Of a stretch of DNA of 27,500 nt, positions 15,942-27,500 are shown one piece after another. The stretch's first letter is position 1; each line of letters opens with the position of its first letter. The notes beneath the pieces were generated by a model. That model saw nothing but the letters and a program-made list of their open reading frames with translations, was not told the DNA's origin and did no database searches. The DNA comes from Armadillidium nasatum (lineage: Eukaryota; Arthropoda; Malacostraca; Isopoda; Armadillidiidae), in the NCBI GenBank assembly GCA_009176605.1, contig SEYY01025132.1, positions 22,501-50,000 on the forward strand. Direction: 5' to 3'. Made by a program: the position numbers and the translations under genes.

Positions 15942-15989
15942 ATCTTGGCTTGATTATTTAGCTATAGATCCTATTTTATAGGTGAGCTT
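15942..15989 (+). repeat. 48-bp dispersed repeat, copy 1
   Basis: atcttggcttgattatttag and what follows matches 16932-16979 with 7 mismatches in 48, six of them transitions. Confidence 0.85.
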
Positions 15990-16386
15990 CATTAGCTGCA
16001 GTATAGCAAAATAAAGGAAAAGTGTTTTGTGTTTTCATTGCTTATAATAGAAGTAGGTTCAGTTTTTTATGTATGCTGAAACGGAATTGTCATGTTGAAA
16101 ACATGTTTGTGATAAAACCTTTGAGATACCTTTTGTTTGAATATTATTGAATGGAATTTAAGTAGGTTGAGTGGGTGAGGTGTGTCGGGAACATGAATTT
16201 GTTTACGTTTTAGTTTAGAGACAAAGGAATTTTGGGAAGGATAAAACATAGTCAAATACAAGTTTGATGAGAGAAATAAAACAATGAGATAATCATACAT
16301 AAGTTTGATTGAATAGACAAAACTCTTTCACATAATCACACAAGTTTGACGGAAAAGAAAAACACAATCACACAGCCATACAAGTT

Positions 16387-16437
<51 letters not shown>

Positions 16438-16931
16438 TGTTAATTTTTCCAGTTTGAGCTAATTACGGAGATAAATTTTCAGCCCTGAAAAGTATGTATA
16501 AATATCGGCTCTATTTATATCCGGAGAAATTAAATGATTTACAATTTTATATTTAGTTTTAGACCAGTAATTCTTAAAGTTTTTTACATCACTAAGCCCC
16601 ATTTAATCGAGCATATATTTTTTTTCACCCCGTTTTCCAAGTAATATAATAATAATAATAAAAAAAAAAACGAATAAATAGAAAAATAGCTTCTAATGCC
16701 CCACCCACTGCACCTCTCTCGTGACTCTCCACAATTTGAGATGCTCCTTTTTGACAAATAAAGTTTGTGAGACATAAAAATTCTGAAGCCTCCTTTAACT
16801 TAAATAATCTCCCAAGCCATTATTTATCAACTTATTTTTTGAGAGTTTATCTTATAATAGCTTTTCTTATCTACTGAAACTTGCTTACTAAGTTTTTTGA
16901 TAGGCTGTAATATATTAGCTTTCCTGAACAA

Positions 16932-16979
16932 ATCTTGGCCTGACTATTTAGCTGTAGATCTTATTTTATGGGCGAGCTG
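16932..16979 (+). repeat. 48-bp dispersed repeat, copy 2
   Basis: Partner of 15942-15989, about 1 kb away in direct orientation. Confidence 0.85.
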
Positions 16980-17002
16980 AACAAATATATAGCATAATAC
17001 AA

Positions 17003-17004
<2 letters not shown>

Positions 17005-17088
<84 letters not shown>
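17005..17088. repeat. (TTA)28 array
   Basis: Uninterrupted TTA over about 84 bp. Confidence 0.97.
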
Positions 17089-17454
17089 GCAATCTCATGA
17101 CAATAGAGAAGTTATTTTGTGAGGGAGTTGAACGAGGCGGTAGAGATCAATATAATGGTCGAAGAAAATACAATGAAAGAGAGAGAGAGAGAGAGAACAT
17201 AACGTTTGAATTAAATTAAAAAAAGAATAAAGAAAGGATTCATTGATACGAAAGGATAAAAAAAGGATGAGTATGCTATTTATATGCACTAACGCCTCCA
17301 TAAAAATTGAGAGAGAAAAGGCAAGGAAAAAAAGGAGTGGGATTGAACCTGATAGAAATATCAAACGGTATATGAAAGATAATTCTTAAAAATCAGTAAG
17401 GTTGAAGTTTAAATATTTTATTAAGTGTATTTTTAATTTTGTGTTTTTGTAGGA
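17089..17454. other. Unassigned purine-rich intronic DNA
   Basis: Includes a short (GA)n run near 17177-17195. The minus-strand open frame at 17095-17364 is low-complexity L/F/S. Confidence 0.5.
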
Positions 17455-18590
17455 ATTGAAATTGTAGGAGTTATGAAATTAATGAAGGATGGGTTAAAGA
17501 CGGAAATATTGAAAGAGGGTATGGAGAACAAACTGGGGAGATAAAACGTATTTTCAAAATGATATATAAAAATTAGAGTTATACCAGTGAAGTGGAGAAT
17601 AGGAAAAATCATAACAAAACCGAAGAAAAGCCATTTTACAAAATGTGTTAATTGAAAGGGAATAGCAAATCGAACGACCAGGGTAAAGGGGAAGATATAT
17701 GAAAAATTAAGGAAAGAACAAACAGGTATTAGGAAGGAAAGAATCTATATAGAACAGGTATTTAAATTTTAAAGAAGAATAAGAACAGTGCAATAAGGGA
17801 AGAGGGAACTGTATATTTATTGTTAATATAGTAAGCGTTTGCCAGGCTATTTCAGTAAACCTTAAGGAAAGTTTTTAGAGATCTGGAGAACCAGAGATTG
17901 ATTAGGATGATCAAAATGTTTTACAGAGATTATGAGTGTGTGGTGGAGGTGGGGTAAATTGTCGGAGATGTTTGGGGTGAGAAGTTGAGTCAGACAAGGA
18001 TTAAGTTTGTCAGCAAATTTGTTCATTGTGTTTTTTTTGACTGGGTGATGAGGGTGATGAATTAGATTAGAATGAAGGAGTAGTTTGAGAATCTCGATTT
18101 TGTAGATGTCATGTATGATGAGTTATATGCCTAAAGATGCACAGGAGAAAATATGTAAAATGTTAAAAATAAAATTGGGATTGACAATAAATGAGGAAAA
18201 AACGAAAGTAATGGTGATAAACTTAGAAAGAGATATAATCTAAACACAAATGGTAAAATATTGGAGAAAGTGAAAGAAAATGAATATTTGGAGTCAAGGA
18301 TGACAAGAATGGGAAGATCGACGGAAGATTTTAAAGAGGAAAATGAGAAAGCTAGGGTAATCTTCAGTATGTTGAATTAGATATGGAAGACCAAAAGTGT
18401 TGGGATCATAACCATATGTATTAGCAATGTGAGATCAATTTTGCTATATGGATGCGAAACTTGGATCCCAGGGGAGGATGATATAAGAATGACTTGGTGT
18501 TTCAAAAGAAGTTTGCGAAGACTGATGTTGCTTATAGTTGTTGGCCAAAAAATTCCGATGGAGTTGAAAGCGTCTTATACAATTTGACTA
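17455..18590 (+). pseudogene. Second type of non-LTR retrotransposon, reverse transcriptase remnant
   Basis: Plus-strand translation across frames gives KLMKDGLKTEILKEGM, VIPVKWRIGKII.KPKK, TKCVN.KGIA, KIYEKLRKEQTGIRKERIYI (fingers region), LIRMIKMFYRDYECVVEVG, a GVRSxVRQGLSLSANLF-like motif B (about 17970-18020), and NLDFVDV at the motif-C position, where FADD would be expected. KTKVMVINLERD follows, then NGKILEKVKENEYLESRMTR (FEYLGS-type) and RSILLYGCETWI, a characteristic late motif of one broad group of LINEs. There are many frame changes and stops. It is clearly a different family from copies A to C. The clade (RTE-, I- or R2-like) cannot be settled by eye. The 5' endonuclease is absent. 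Confidence 0.82.
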
Positions 18591-18858
18591 TGATTTAGTA
18601 TTCAAATTTTCGTATTATTTATTAATAATCTTGCTAAGCTTCCCAATCTCGTAATTTAGATCATGTTTGAAAAGAGAATAGTCGTTTATTCTGATGATAT
18701 GATTATTTTATTTTCTATACTTTTTTCAAGGCGAAGTTCTGTTCTAAACTGTATCAATGTTAATATTTTCTTCCCTTAATGTACAGTTTCTCCAGTATAG
18801 ATCGAATTACAGTTAAATCACAGTATGCTATACAACACCCTCTTCTGTCGAATGAATG

Positions 18859-21114
<2,256 letters not shown>

Positions 21115-21116
21115 GT

Positions 21117-24080
<2,964 letters not shown>

Positions 24081-24096
24081 ATATATATATATATAT
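24081..24096. repeat. Short (AT)8 at the left edge of the long-TIR transposon
   Basis: Sixteen bases of AT directly before the element's first base. Confidence 0.95.
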
Positions 24097-25240
<1,144 letters not shown>

Positions 25241-25289
25241 GATATGATTATAACAAAAAAAACCTTTAAATGCAAAATAAAATTGAGCG

Positions 25290-27500
<2,211 letters not shown>

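Noticed and set aside
17095..17364. 89-codon hydrophobic minus-strand open frame
   Set aside because: It is the complement of purine-rich low-complexity DNA (GA and AAAG runs), which yields F/L/S-rich frames by composition.

Overview
This is eukaryotic, AT-rich, repeat-laden intronic DNA, most likely from an arthropod and probably a decapod crustacean. The grounds are one recognisable animal coding exon, jockey/CR1-like LINEs of a type I associate with crab and shrimp genomes, and an extreme density of TA, ATT and CT microsatellites. The species call is inference. By hand tally there are 23 TA arrays of about 95 bp or longer, together about 3.2 kb (about 12% of the window).

The only host gene sequence I can support is one 81-bp internal exon at 15003-15083 (+). 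It is in phase, has AG acceptor and GT donor sites, and encodes the acidic N-terminal segment of neuronal syntaxin-1 (Syx1A/STX1A). The rest of the window is therefore probably intron 1 (left) and intron 2 (right) of a syntaxin-1 gene. No other exon was found.

Layout. 1-1358: AT-rich DNA with short tandem repeats. 1359-3053: a jockey/CR1-like LINE copy (A) ending in TA repeats. 3053-4860: simple repeats. 4861-5110: a Tc1 transposase C-terminal remnant. 5364-9379: a mariner element (minus strand) split by a complete hAT (Buster-like) element, the whole bracketed by TA arrays. 9380-11253: short spacers and composite microsatellites. 11254-13345: a decayed transposase-like gene (minus strand) between two TA arrays. 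13690-14697: LINE copy B (minus strand). 14731-15314: CT/TA tract, syntaxin exon, CT tract. 15498-17088: simple repeats. 17455-18590: a decayed LINE of a different family. 18863-20233: LINE copy C between TA arrays. 20234-22440: an inverted array of about eight 280-bp units, each carrying a tRNA-like A-box/B-box module. 22647-24080: nothing recognised. 24097-27133: a DNA transposon with terminal inverted repeats of about 890 bp around a degraded ORF. 27134-27500: TA array and unassigned DNA.

The recurring theme is that TA microsatellites sit at, or inside, the ends of almost every mobile element, as if insertion sites or element tails seeded them. All transposon ORFs visible here are broken. 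Identifications are by eye from translated motifs; no alignment or database search was run. Array lengths depend on assembly quality.
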